NCBI RefSeq assembly: GCF_024494385.1 | Contig: NZ_JAEVLT010000017.1 | Span: 29,586-93,585, forward strand | Length of the DNA stretch: 64,000 nucleotides | Direction of reading: 5' to 3' | Origin: Bacillus sp. EB600 | Lineage (GTDB): Bacteria > Bacillota > Bacilli > Bacillales > Cytobacillaceae | Part shown: positions 28,641 through 37,869 of the stretch, in pieces | How positions within the stretch are numbered: the stretch's first letter is position 1 | How the letters are laid out: every line of letters starts with the position of its first letter | Notes under the pieces: model-generated | What the model was told of the DNA's origin: nothing | What the model saw: the letters and a program-made list of their open reading frames with translations, nothing else | Databases searched by the model: none | Position numbers and translations under genes: made by a program

Positions 28641-30584
28641 ATGAATACAAAGATGAAGATTTGGGAGAGGATGGGTAATATGAGGCATCTGGTATTTAAG
28701 GAAATGAACAGAATCGCCAATCAGTTCGTCCAGGACCAATCAGAGGACGGGGCCTGGCGTTATCCTTTCGAGACCGGGATCGCAACGGACTGCAGTATGA
28801 TTATCTTATTACGGACATTGGAGATAAATGATGAGGAGTTCATAAAAGAATTGGTGAAACGTATCGCCGGAAAACAGCAGGATGATGGGTCATGGAAGCT
28901 GTTTCATGATGAGGAAAAAGGAAACCTGACATCCACTGTGGAAGCTTATTATGCTCTTCTTTATTCTGGTTACCGGGACCTGAAAGACCAGGAAATCCAG
29001 GCAGCCAGACGGTTTATTATGGCGGGCGGAGGGGCTGCGGAAGTCCATATGTTTTTGAAAATCATGTTGGCCATAACAGGACAATGTGCCTGGCCGCACC
29101 TCCCCATTAATATTGAAGTAATGCTTTTACCAGACTCCTTTCCAATCAATCTTTTTGACCTCTCGGAGTACGCAAGAGCGAACATGATCCCATTTTTGAT
29201 TCTCGCCAATTTAAATTTTCGCAGGAGAACCAAGCGATCGCCCAATCTCTCCGATTTGTTTCAAAAACGAGATGTTCGTTTTTTTACGGAGGATCAATCA
29301 GAAGAGGCCCGCTCGGTGATCAAGTTGATTAAAAAGGGGATTCAGGGTCTGAAATACCATGGAAACCTTCGCGAATTGACATTATATCGTGCCGAAAAAT
29401 ATATGCTGGACCGAATCGAACCGGACGGCACCTATTTAAATTATTTCAGCTCGACTTCTCTTATGATTTATGCCTTACTGGCGAGGGGGTATCCGAATAC
29501 ACATCCGGTGATTACTCGTGCTGTGCAAGGTTTAAAAGCGATGACCTGCAGGATTGACGGAGAACTTCATTGCCAGTACACGACAGCTTCAGTCTGGAAT
29601 ACAACTTTAATCAATTATGCTCTGCAAGAAGCCGGAGTTCCCTATTCATCCAACACTGTTCAAAAAGCAAATCATTACATTCTCTCCCGTCAGCATCTCA
29701 AATACGGGGATTGGGTCATTCATGAACCGAACCTGTTACCTGGAGGTTGGGGGTTTGCGGACCTGAACACGATCCACCCAGATATTGACGACACAACAGT
29801 TGCACTGAGGGCGATACGTACTTTGGCCACAGAGCAAGTGGATTGCCGGCAGGCATGGGATCGTGGAGTAAACTGGCTCATTTCCATGCAAAACAATGAC
29901 GGAGGTTGGGCGGCATTCGAAAAGAATGTGGACAAGAAAGTATTGAATTTGTTACCGATAGAGGGTGGAAAAGATTTATTGATTGATCCGTCGACGGTTG
30001 ATCTAACGGGAAGGACTTTAGAGTTCTTCGGTAACTATACCCATTTGGATCTTCACCATCCCATGGTGAAACGTGGGATTCGCTGGCTGCTAAGGCATCA
30101 AAATTCAGATGGTTCCTGGGTGGGGCGATGGGGCGTGTATATTTATGGCACATGGGCGGCTGTAACGGGAATGGTTGCAGTTGGGGTGCCCCCGAGTCAT
30201 CCGGCGATTCAAAAGGCTCTGGCATGGTTACGGAAAATTCAGAATCCCGACGGGGGTTGGGGAGAATCCTGTAAAAGTGATATCAAAAATTGTTATGTGC
30301 CGTTGGGCGAAAGTACCCGCACTCATACCGCCTGGGCCCTTGACACACTCATCTCGGCCGCAACTGGAATGACCCCTGAAATTGAAAACGGTGCTGCTTT
30401 TTTAGTGGATAAGAAAGAAAAAGAGTGGACGACGACCTACCCAAAAGGAAGAGGAATGGCTGGATCCTTTTATCTCAATTATCATTGTTATGAATATGTT
30501 TTTCCATTGATTGCACTGGCCCATTATCAAAAATTAGCTGGCGGGCAGCTCCTAACGGATTTGTCACACAAAGATGTTAATTAA
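28641..30584 (+). CDS. Squalene-hopene cyclase family (sporulenol synthase-like)
   Basis: A 647-aa terpene cyclase that protonates and cyclises squalene or related C35 polyprenes to hopanoid-like or sporulenol-type products at the membrane. Repeated QW motifs (QSEDGAWRYPF, QQDDGSWKL, QNNDGGWAAF, QNSDGSWVGRWG, QNPDGGWGE) and the catalytic DxDD motif DIDD (381-384, after GGWGFADLNTIHP) are present. No partner isoprenoid gene is next to it. B. subtilis SqhC is the closest functional parallel, but the product cannot be told from sequence. Confidence 0.9.
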   Translation: MNTKMKIWERMGNMRHLVFKEMNRIANQFVQDQSEDGAWRYPFETGIATDCSMIILLRTLEINDEEFIKELVKRIAGKQQDDGSWKLFHDEEKGNLTSTVEAYYALLYSGYRDLKDQEIQAARRFIMAGGGAAEVHMFLKIMLAITGQCAWPHLPINIEVMLLPDSFPINLFDLSEYARANMIPFLILANLNFRRRTKRSPNLSDLFQKRDVRFFTEDQSEEARSVIKLIKKGIQGLKYHGNLRELTLYRAEKYMLDRIEPDGTYLNYFSSTSLMIYALLARGYPNTHPVITRAVQGLKAMTCRIDGELHCQYTTASVWNTTLINYALQEAGVPYSSNTVQKANHYILSRQHLKYGDWVIHEPNLLPGGWGFADLNTIHPDIDDTTVALRAIRTLATEQVDCRQAWDRGVNWLISMQNNDGGWAAFEKNVDKKVLNLLPIEGGKDLLIDPSTVDLTGRTLEFFGNYTHLDLHHPMVKRGIRWLLRHQNSDGSWVGRWGVYIYGTWAAVTGMVAVGVPPSHPAIQKALAWLRKIQNPDGGWGESCKSDIKNCYVPLGESTRTHTAWALDTLISAATGMTPEIENGAAFLVDKKEKEWTTTYPKGRGMAGSFYLNYHCYEYVFPLIALAHYQKLAGGQLLTDLSHKDVN

Positions 30585-30722
30585 GGATTTGTGTATTCAT
30601 AAAAACTCTTGAGTGACCTGTGGTATACTTCTATATCCTGTCCCATAAAATGAACAAATCACAACGGACGGCAGTCTTGGAGAAAAACGAAATCTTACCA
30701 ACTCAAAGGAGGCAGACAAAAG

Positions 30723-31268
30723 ATGTTAGGGGCGCTCCACCAATTTTTGGATCTTAAAACATTGATTTGGTTGTTTCCCATCGTTTTTATATTCCATGAC
30801 TTAGAAGAGATCATAACCATTGAATCTTCCATGGCTGCAAACAAAGACAACTATCCGAAAACGAATTTCGTCGAACGAACATTAAGAATGAGGGAGAAAC
30901 TAGGTTCGACCGCTGCCCAGCTGGCTGTTTCAGCCACATGGATTTTACTGATTATCTCATTCACTGCAGTGTTGACCGCCCATTTTTCATCTAACGGAGG
31001 GAGTTTACTTTTATTTACAGCCATTCTTAATTTATTTGTTTTGCAGGCCTTCATGCATATTGTTCAAACTATCATTTTCAGGGGCTACACGCCTGGCATC
31101 ATAACGTCACTGTTCCTCCTTATCCCTTACTGCCTTGTTACCTATTATGTTTTAGTCAAATCTGGACAGATGGACTCGCATTTGCTATTCACCAGTCTTC
31201 CGGTTAGTCTGATCTTGATCCTGGTTTTTCTAGTTGGCAATCTTTTAGGCCGTTATTTTATTCGATAA
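30723..31268 (+). CDS. HXXEE domain membrane protein
   Basis: A 181-aa integral membrane protein. The defining motif HDLEE occurs at residues 25-29 within the first hydrophobic stretch (WLFPIVFIFHDLEEIITIE), and four to five further hydrophobic segments follow. The function of HXXEE proteins is unknown; the conserved His and Glu suggest a metal site. ATG follows a strong AAAGGAGG. It is 138 bases downstream of the cyclase gene with its own ribosome binding site, so co-transcription is possible but unproven. Confidence 0.85.
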   Translation: MLGALHQFLDLKTLIWLFPIVFIFHDLEEIITIESSMAANKDNYPKTNFVERTLRMREKLGSTAAQLAVSATWILLIISFTAVLTAHFSSNGGSLLLFTAILNLFVLQAFMHIVQTIIFRGYTPGIITSLFLLIPYCLVTYYVLVKSGQMDSHLLFTSLPVSLILILVFLVGNLLGRYFIR

Positions 31269-31403
31269 CTGGCCCCGGACTTTTTTATAAATACTTGACC
31301 TTTTTTGAATCAAGATGTGTTTGAGTCCGTTTACTCTTCCATATTTCCAATGCTTGGTAAGCCCGAATTATAAAAAATAAGCGTACTTTAGGGTGCGCAT
31401 TAC

Positions 31404-31450
31404 AAATAGCCGTAAATTCTGATTTATTTTAATCGAATTACGGCTTATTT
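31404..31450 (+). terminator. hairpin with TTATTT tail
   Basis: AAATAGCCGTAA-TTC pairs with GAATTACGGCTTATTT around an AT-rich loop. A plausible end for the HXXEE transcript. Confidence 0.5.
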
Positions 31451-31529
31451 CATTTATTTGCTACATTCTGCCAGAATTATTTTTGACCAGGGCATGTATT
31501 GATCTAAAATTTCAGGGTTTAAAAAAAAT

Positions 31530-31590
31530 AGTGCCTGACACCACAGAAAGACAATATATGATAAAATGGCTTTCTACGGTGTCAGGCACT
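31530..31590. repeat. REP-like palindrome (GTGCCTGACACC type), copy A
   Basis: AGTGCCTGACACC pairs with GGTGTCAGGCACT, extended by CAGAAAG/CTTTCT with mismatches. The same motif family recurs at 33719-33776. Related palindromes are dispersed in Bacillaceae genomes. Confidence 0.75.
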
Positions 31591-31707
31591 GCCTTCGTAG
31601 TCACTAGACCAAAACTATTTTGTTTTACTATGGTTGTATAATTAGGTGTAAGGTAAAGATAATTCTTGGTAAAATAGAAACGAACTATCTACTGATGAAA
31701 GGAATGA

Positions 31708-32478
31708 ATGATTTTGACTACTATCATAATTTGTGGCAGCTCAGGTAAAATGGGAAAGGTGATTCATAATATCATTTCTACCAGAGATGATTGTAAAGTT
31801 GTGGCGGGAATTGACAAGAATACAGAAGATACCAGTGATTTTCCAGTGGTGTCTACACCTAAACAGCTCTCTTCTCTTTCCATTGAAGCGGATGTGATTA
31901 TTGATTTTTCTCACCCATCCGTTCTTGATGAATTACTTGATTATTGTCTCACCAACAGAGTGGCTCTCGTTATTGCGACAACTGGATATAGCCAGGAAGA
32001 AATTGATAAGATTCATAAAGCTGCAAAAGAAATCCCCTTATTCTTCACTGCAAATATGTCTATTGGTGTAAATTTGATTGCCGAACTAGCTAAAAAAGCG
32101 GTTTCTGTTTTAGGTGATCAGTTTGATATTGAAATCGTTGAAAAACACCATAACCAAAAGATCGATGCACCTTCAGGCACCGCACTAATGCTTGCTGATG
32201 CGATAAACGAAGAATTAGATCATCAATATTCTTATACATACGACCGACACAGCGTTCGTGAAAAAAGAGCAAAGAAAGAAATCGGTCTTCACGCTATTCG
32301 CGGGGGCACAATCGTTGGAGAACACGATATTATTTTTGCTGGGCGGGATGAAGTCATAACTCTTTCCCATCATGCAGCCTCTAAAGAAGTATTTGCTGTT
32401 GGGGCGGTTAACGCAGCCATTTTCTTAAAAGGAAAAGAACCAGGATTATATAATATGAAAAATTTAATATCATTCTAA
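31708..32478 (+). CDS. dapB: 4-hydroxy-tetrahydrodipicolinate reductase
   Basis: An NAD(P)H-dependent enzyme of lysine, diaminopimelate and dipicolinate synthesis. The Rossmann nucleotide site (CGSSGKMGKVI), the catalytic block VEKHHNQKIDAPSGTALMLADAI with the His-His-Lys cluster, and GGTIVGEHDIIFAG are present. 256 aa, typical length. The start is ATG 31708 (spacing 5 from GAAAGGA), or TTG 31714. It is isolated here; many Bacillus dapB genes sit in a mgsA-bshA cluster, so this may be a relocated or second copy. Confidence 0.93.
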   Translation: MILTTIIICGSSGKMGKVIHNIISTRDDCKVVAGIDKNTEDTSDFPVVSTPKQLSSLSIEADVIIDFSHPSVLDELLDYCLTNRVALVIATTGYSQEEIDKIHKAAKEIPLFFTANMSIGVNLIAELAKKAVSVLGDQFDIEIVEKHHNQKIDAPSGTALMLADAINEELDHQYSYTYDRHSVREKRAKKEIGLHAIRGGTIVGEHDIIFAGRDEVITLSHHAASKEVFAVGAVNAAIFLKGKEPGLYNMKNLISF

Positions 32479-32742
32479 ATGATTACGACCAATGAAATGT
32501 ATCATCTTTGCCATCGTTTTTACCACTGATGTCAAAAAGTGTACCAATGAATGACAGACTGTTTTACCCCTTTATACATTTGAAATAATCAAAAATGTTT
32601 TAGGTGTTAGACAAGGTTATTTGATTTCCATAAGAGCAGTCCTCCACAATTGGACCAGATAATGGAATATACTAAAAGGATAGTTAGATATGGTTCCTTT
32701 ACCACACAACCATACAGTTGCTTATATTCATGGAGGTAAAAC

Positions 32743-33639
32743 GTGGATTACATTTCACCGAAAGAAGCTATGTTAAAGGTGAAACGGCGGCCTAGAGATA
32801 CCATAGCGGCGGGTCGTCGTCATACCGTTGGGCTTAAATCTGACGGTACGGTAACAGCTGTGGGTGATAATAAATATGGCCAATGTGATGTAAGCGGCTG
32901 GCGCGATATTGTAGCGGTCGCAGCTGGTAATGTTCATATGGCGACTAACACGGGTAATGCTCATACAATCGGTCTTAAATCTGACAGTACTGTGGCGGCT
33001 GTGGGTTGGAATAAGCATTACCAATGCGATGTAAACGACTGGTGCGATATTGTAGCGGTTGCGGCGGGTTGGCGTTGTACCATTGGGCTTAAATCGGATG
33101 GCACGGTGGTAGCAGTGGGTCGAAATAATGAAGGCCAATGCAATGTAAGCGGCTGGCATGATATTGTGGCGGTCGCGGCGGGTGACTGGCATACCATCGG
33201 TCTTAAATTGGACGGCACAGTGACGGCTGTGGGTAATAATCGGTATCGCCAATGCAATGTAAGCAGCTGGTGCGATATTGTGGAGGTTGCGGCGGGTTAT
33301 CTTCATACAATCGGGCTTAAATCGGACGGTACTGTGACGGCTGTGGGTTTGAATAAACATGACCAATGTGATGTAAGCGGCTGGAGCGGTATTGTGGCGA
33401 TAGCGGTGGGTAGTAATCATACAATCGCCCTTAAATCGAACGGTACTGTGGCGGCTGTGGGTTGGGATGAGTATGGCCAATGTAATGTGAGTGATTGGCG
33501 CAATATTGTGGCGATAGCGGCGGGTTGTACCCATTCCATCGGGCTTAAATCGGACGGCACGGTGGTTGCTGTGGGTGATAATGAATATGGCCAATGCGAT
33601 GTAAGCAGCTGGCGCAGCATCCAACTGCCCAGCAATTAG
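32743..33639 (+). CDS. RCC1-repeat beta-propeller protein, seven 38-aa repeats
   Basis: A 298-aa protein made almost entirely of seven RCC1 repeats of 38 aa, consensus HTIGLKSDGTVTAVGxNxYGQCxVSGWxxIVAVAAG, from codon 32815 to the end. Seven blades match a closed propeller. A nine-residue insert (NVHMATNTG) separates repeats 1 and 2 and looks like a partial duplication. There is no signal peptide. The start is GTG after GGAGG. RCC1 proteins usually serve as binding scaffolds; no partner is evident here. The 114-base DNA repeats are highly alike, so copy number may vary. Confidence 0.85.
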   Translation: MDYISPKEAMLKVKRRPRDTIAAGRRHTVGLKSDGTVTAVGDNKYGQCDVSGWRDIVAVAAGNVHMATNTGNAHTIGLKSDSTVAAVGWNKHYQCDVNDWCDIVAVAAGWRCTIGLKSDGTVVAVGRNNEGQCNVSGWHDIVAVAAGDWHTIGLKLDGTVTAVGNNRYRQCNVSSWCDIVEVAAGYLHTIGLKSDGTVTAVGLNKHDQCDVSGWSGIVAIAVGSNHTIALKSNGTVAAVGWDEYGQCNVSDWRNIVAIAAGCTHSIGLKSDGTVVAVGDNEYGQCDVSSWRSIQLPSN

Positions 33640-33718
33640 TTTTTAATAACAACAAGCCAGAGAATCACTGAACGAGTTAATGAGCATTGCTTCAGAAATA
33701 AGGCTATTCAAAAAAATG

Positions 33719-33776
33719 GTGCCTACCACCACAGAAAGACATTTATGAAAAAATGTCTTTCTGTGGTGGTAGGCAC
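33719..33776. repeat. REP-like palindrome, copy B
   Basis: An almost perfect hairpin: GTGCCTACCACCACAGAAAG pairs with CTTTCTGTGGTGGTAGGCAC, continuing through ACATTT/AAATGT. Shares GTGCCTxxCACCACAGAAAGACA with copy A. Confidence 0.8.
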
Positions 33777-33913
33777 TGATTTCCTCATGACTGAAGTCAC
33801 GAGTATTCTCGGCTATTTCATAAAATATCCAGCGATAGCAGGAAAACTCTCGAAATCCTTCTTCATCTCCCGAAACGAAATGACATCATTTCCTCTAGTA
33901 CTCTTCCTGACTG

Positions 33914-34015
33914 CTAGCATAGATAAAGGTAAAAGTATTTATCCTCCGGGGTCATCTCTTCCAAAACAATCGGATTCTTCCAAAATTCAGTACGCACCAT
34001 TCTATATTTTGCCAT
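33914..34015 (-). pseudogene. remnant of DnaD-like phage/plasmid replication protein
   Basis: On the minus strand an ATG at 34015 opens MAKYRMVRTEFWKNPIVLEE followed by MTPEDKYFYLYL and then Cys-stop (33914). This is the N-terminus of DnaD-domain primosome-like proteins common in Bacillus phages and mobile elements. A further piece in another frame (REMKKDFESFPAIAGYFMK, ~33818-33880) may belong to the same decayed gene. Confidence 0.55.
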
Positions 34016-34206
34016 TCACTACAATCCTTCCTGCTACTAAAATGCCTCTCACTATTCATATACAAATGAATGAAGAAAAAAGACAGGGTATTTTTATAAA
34101 AATGTGAATGTTTTATGAAAAATCATTCCGTGGTGTCTAACATTCCCTTATTAAGATTTGGAAAACCATGTGTGAAAAATAAATTCAAATGCAATTTTCT
34201 ACCCAC

Positions 34207-34252
34207 AAAAAAACACTCACAAATGCTGAGTTAACAACATTTATGAGTGTTT
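34207..34252 (-). terminator. bidirectional terminator-like hairpin
   Basis: AACACTCACAAATG pairs with CATTTATGAGTGTT, flanked by A7 on the left and T4 on the right. It works best on the minus strand. The flanking region 34016-34930 has no gene I can support. Confidence 0.65.
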
Positions 34253-34975
34253 TATCGTTTTCCAGCATTACGAAGAGGCTATCCAAGTAGAAGACGCAGT
34301 AGATGAAGACGAAAGGGAATATATAAGTCTGCTTTATTCTTCACTTGAACATGTTCTGTAATACCTGCATGTAGTGGATTGATTTTCACTGGGAAAACAT
34401 TTTTACTTTCTTCTCTATACATGTTGAGAACTAAAATAATTGAATGAGAAGTTTTCTCGATATCCGTTGGGGACTGTTGATGGCGAAGGTGACATATAGA
34501 CCATTCCATCAATATACTCTAACAGATCCTCAGACTTCTCCCGGTTGATGAAATATTAATGAACAGACATTGGGCTATTTTGGTACAGATGGTTCTTCTC
34601 AACCCTCTCCTTACCCATTCGTTTCTTTTATTTTACCATTCTCTCCCGTAATCCATCCATCACTGTTAAAAAAAATCTAAAATAATCAAATATATACTAA
34701 TTTAGTAAAAATAGTACGCTAAAAAGTGTTAGTAAAATAATATAATGCATTTAAAGGATAATCAATCCTAAAAGAAGATTAACCACTTCATAACGGGGAA
34801 ATAGTACTTGCTCCAAAGTATTGGAAGTATTCTTTATTTTTTTGTGGGGTATCTGGAGATGATGAATATTTAAACGCTTTATCATCACAAGGAAAAGCAG
34901 GATGAAGGATCTTATGAGAAAGTCAATTAATGTGTCAATCAATGTTAGAGATTTATTGGTCACGATTAAGTAAAT

Positions 34976-35080
34976 GCAATGGAACAAGCTTATAATGACG
35001 AAAATTTGGAAGTAGTCAATGTTCCTCATACATGAAATGCACTTGATGGAGCAAATGTTTTGATTATTATAAAGGCGCCT
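34976..35080 (+). pseudogene. possible remnant of UDP-glucose dehydrogenase-like gene
   Basis: The frame AMEQAYNDENLEVVNVPHT-stop-NALDGANVLIIIKAPL resembles the C-terminal Rossmann part of nucleotide-sugar dehydrogenases (typically ..AMEnA..YEALEGADALVIvTEW). It contains a TGA and has no start. This is weak similarity judged by eye. Confidence 0.25.
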
Positions 35081-35235
35081 CTTGTACCGAAAAGAAATTG
35101 CGTTTCCTTCTATTGCTGAAAGGAAGCAAATTTTTAAGATAAGAAAATAACAAAATAAATAGGGCATAATAAGCCGATCAGGCACTACGTTACTATTTAT
35201 TTAATTAAAAAATATTGTGTGAGGAGAGTTATACC

Positions 35236-37443
35236 ATGAATAATGTACATACTACTAACCCCGAACTGAATACGCCCGCACACAGCGCTCATCCTAATGG
35301 TCCATTTCCGTGGATGGATAAGTCGCTTTCACCGCGTGAGCGTGCCGAGAAGCTCGTAGCCGCCATGACCTTGGAGCAAAAGATTGCCCAGCTCCACGGC
35401 GCGATGGAGACGATTAACATCTACGAATTGGCGTCTGCGGATAAAATGAATGCCATGAGCCCTGAGGAGCAAGAGCAACTTATGGCCCAGATCCGGATAG
35501 AGCGCCATGTAAAGAGTATCGAGGAGCTGGGTATCCCGCGCTTTCGGATTACTAACGGCCCAGTAGGTGTGGGCATGGGCGACGGATATCCAAGCCCTCC
35601 CGCTACCGCATTGCCGATGACCATTGGTCTGGCTGCTGGTTTTGATCCTGAGCTTGCCCGTGAGTACGGGGACATCATCGGTTCGGAGACTGCAACGCTG
35701 GGTCAGCATGTGCTTGAAGGGCCAGGCGTTTGTCTGCACCGAACCCCGATAGCTGGCCGAAACTTCGAGTACTTTTCTGAAGATCCATACCTTTCTGGGG
35801 TGATGGGTGTCGAGGTGACAAAGGCAATCCAGGCTCACAACGTTATTGCCATGGGCAAGCATTTTGTGGTCAATGATCAGGAGTACGAGCGCTTCCGCAC
35901 CAGTGTCGAGGTGGATGAGCACGTGCTGCGCGAGCTGTACCTGCTGCCATTCGAAATGTTGGTCAAAGACGCCGACATTGCTGCGATCATGAGCGCTTAC
36001 AACCGCGTTCGCGGCGTTTACGCAACTGAAAACCGCTATATACTTAACGATATTCTTCGTAACGAGTGGGGTTTCCAAGGCTACGTGCAGTCTGATTTCT
36101 GGTCCTGCCGCTCCAGCGCCGCTTCGCTGAACGCAGGCATGGACCATGAAATGCCGGACGCCAAGTGGTTAAACGAGACCAACGTCAAGAATGCGCTTGA
36201 GGACACCAGCCTTGAGATTCAGACCGTCAATCGGGCGCTCGTTCGCCGCTTTACCCAGATGTTCCGTTTCGGCCAGTTCGAGCGTCCTTACAACCCGGGC
36301 GTGATCGATGCAAAGGGGCATGGCGCCATTTCCCGGAAAATCGGCTCTCAGACAGCCGTCTTGCTGAAGAACGATGGCGGGATGCTGCCGCTCGACCCGA
36401 AAGCCTATGGCTCTATCGTGATCATTGGCCAGTCCGAGTTCGTGGACGACGCCTGCAATGGCGGCGGCGGTTCGTCCAAGGTCATCCCGCTCTACACTGT
36501 TCCACCGGTAGAGGGCATGCAGGACGTCCTGCATGGGCTTGGTTCGGATGCGAAGGTCAGCAAGGTTACCATCGCCAAGGACCTGTCGAACCTGGAAGAG
36601 GCGAAATCGGCTGCCACCGAATCCGATCTGGTTATCCTGATGGCTGGCTTGGTTGCGTCTGAGGGTGCCGATTTGCCTAGTCCAAACATGCTTAACGAAC
36701 AAAACCGCATGCTCGACGAACTCCTGAAGGTCAACCCGCGTACGGTTGTGGTCATGAAAGACTCAAGCCCCGTGATGATGCCATGGATCACCAAGGCTCA
36801 TGCTATTTTGGAAGCATGGAACCAGGGCACGGAAGATGGTCACGTCGTCGCCGATCTGCTTTTCGGTATTGTTAATCCATCCGGAAAGGTTCCTACTACC
36901 TACCCAGTCTCTGAGGACGATCTTTTGTACACCGGCCATCCTGAACGCTATCCCGGCACAGATGAAGGAAATGGCTTCCCGGTTATTCGTTACTCAGAAG
37001 GCCTAAACATGGGTTACCGCTGGTTCCAGTCTCAGGGTATTTCGCCGTTATTTCCGTTTGGCTTCGGTCTGTCCTACACGTCCTTTGAGCTTTCCGGATT
37101 CTCGGTAACGCCTGCAAAGTCGGACGGCAAGGCCCCGATCACGGTGAAGGTGACCGTGACCAATACAGGAAAGGTTGCTGGGGCCGAGGTCGTCCAGGTC
37201 TATCTGGGCATTCCCGTCACAGGGCAGCCACCTAAGCGCATGGTTGGGTTCCAGAAGGTGTTTCTTGAGCCTAATGAGTCACGTGAGGTTACAATCACGA
37301 TCGACCCGTCCGCCACAAACCATCCGATGAGTGTGTGGGACTATTGTGTCCGCGAATTCGTGGTAAAGCCTGGTGAGTACACGGTATATCTCGGCACCTC
37401 CAGTGCGGACACCCCTTTCAAAACCATGATAGTCGTTGCCTGA
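35236..37443 (+). CDS. Glycoside hydrolase family 3 beta-glucosidase
   Basis: A 735-aa GH3 exo-glycosidase, probably cytoplasmic since there is no signal peptide. N-terminal barrel: RAEKLVAAMTLEQKIAQLHG, ITNGPVGVGMGDGYPSPPAT, GRNFEYFSEDPYLSGVM, and the substrate KH motif in MGKHFVVNDQEYER. The nucleophile Asp lies in GYVQSDFWSC. The alpha/beta sandwich (VLLKNDGGMLPL) and a C-terminal fibronectin-III-like domain follow. ATG 35236 follows GAGGAG. The gene is visibly GC-richer than its neighbours, which suggests acquisition from a higher-GC donor. The sugar specificity is not determinable. Confidence 0.92.
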   Translation: MNNVHTTNPELNTPAHSAHPNGPFPWMDKSLSPRERAEKLVAAMTLEQKIAQLHGAMETINIYELASADKMNAMSPEEQEQLMAQIRIERHVKSIEELGIPRFRITNGPVGVGMGDGYPSPPATALPMTIGLAAGFDPELAREYGDIIGSETATLGQHVLEGPGVCLHRTPIAGRNFEYFSEDPYLSGVMGVEVTKAIQAHNVIAMGKHFVVNDQEYERFRTSVEVDEHVLRELYLLPFEMLVKDADIAAIMSAYNRVRGVYATENRYILNDILRNEWGFQGYVQSDFWSCRSSAASLNAGMDHEMPDAKWLNETNVKNALEDTSLEIQTVNRALVRRFTQMFRFGQFERPYNPGVIDAKGHGAISRKIGSQTAVLLKNDGGMLPLDPKAYGSIVIIGQSEFVDDACNGGGGSSKVIPLYTVPPVEGMQDVLHGLGSDAKVSKVTIAKDLSNLEEAKSAATESDLVILMAGLVASEGADLPSPNMLNEQNRMLDELLKVNPRTVVVMKDSSPVMMPWITKAHAILEAWNQGTEDGHVVADLLFGIVNPSGKVPTTYPVSEDDLLYTGHPERYPGTDEGNGFPVIRYSEGLNMGYRWFQSQGISPLFPFGFGLSYTSFELSGFSVTPAKSDGKAPITVKVTVTNTGKVAGAEVVQVYLGIPVTGQPPKRMVGFQKVFLEPNESREVTITIDPSATNHPMSVWDYCVREFVVKPGEYTVYLGTSSADTPFKTMIVVA

Positions 37444-37464
37444 TTGCATATAGATGATAAAAAT

Positions 37465-37510
37465 AAAAGGATTGAATTCTCTGCGCTATAGAGGATTCAA
37501 TATCCTTTTG
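37465..37510 (+). terminator. terminator after GH3 gene
   Basis: AAAAGGATTGAATTCTCT pairs (with bulges) with AGAGGATTCAATATCCTTTT. It lies 22 bases after the stop. Confidence 0.75.
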
Positions 37511-37639
37511 TTCTGGTTTACAAACCCCACCAAATACAAAGCGTAACAATTTTGTATTTTAACTAGATAAATTGATATATTGATTTTTTTCAGTTTAATG
37601 TCATCCCAACTTGACTGTAATAAAATCTAATATCTTAAG

Positions 37640-37858
37640 TTATTTACAATAGATTTGTTTTTCAAATCTTCCCATAAACTCTTCTAAGCTATAAATATTT
37701 TGCTTATATAACCCGTAGCCCATAAAATTACTGACAGCAAATTTCAATGTGAAATGATTAGATTTTTCATTTTTAAGCTGATCCAGCAAATTCTTAAGAA
37801 TGGCTGAATCCGGATCATGATTGGCTAACACAAAAATTAATATTTTAAACCAAGGAGA
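37640..37858 (-). pseudogene. C-terminal fragment of an unknown gene
   Basis: An open frame of 72 codons starts right after a TAA at ~37859 and reads YFSPWFKILIFVLANHDPDS, then AILKNLLDQLKNEKSNH and FMGYGLYKQNIYSLEEFMGR. It has coding-like composition but no ATG; a GTG at 37831 is the first possible start and lacks a good ribosome binding site. I do not recognise it. Confidence 0.35.
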
Positions 37859-37869
37859 AAAATATTATT

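Noticed and set aside
32773..33624. Long open frame antisense to the RCC1 gene (283 codons)
   Set aside because: It exists because the sense repeats avoid certain codons in a periodic way. It has repetitive, low-quality composition and no ribosome binding site.
32815..33636. The 114-base repeats as a non-coding satellite or CRISPR
   Set aside because: They encode in-frame 38-residue RCC1 units with protein-level constraint.
33745..34107. 120-codon plus-strand frame after the RCC1 gene
   Set aside because: It begins inside a palindromic repeat and is antisense to the recognisable DnaD-like remnant. No ribosome binding site.
34279..34512. 77-codon minus-strand frame
   Set aside because: No start signal or family match; the opposite strand gives an equally protein-like short frame, so neither can be supported.
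34751..35185. 144-codon minus-strand frame rich in Ile, Leu and Phe
   Set aside because: AT-rich sequence gives hydrophobic pseudo-proteins. The opposite strand has a recognisable dehydrogenase-like fragment. No ribosome binding site seen.
35329..36702. Long antisense frames within the GH3 gene
   Set aside because: Expected by-product of its GC-rich third positions; the sense frame has all catalytic motifs.
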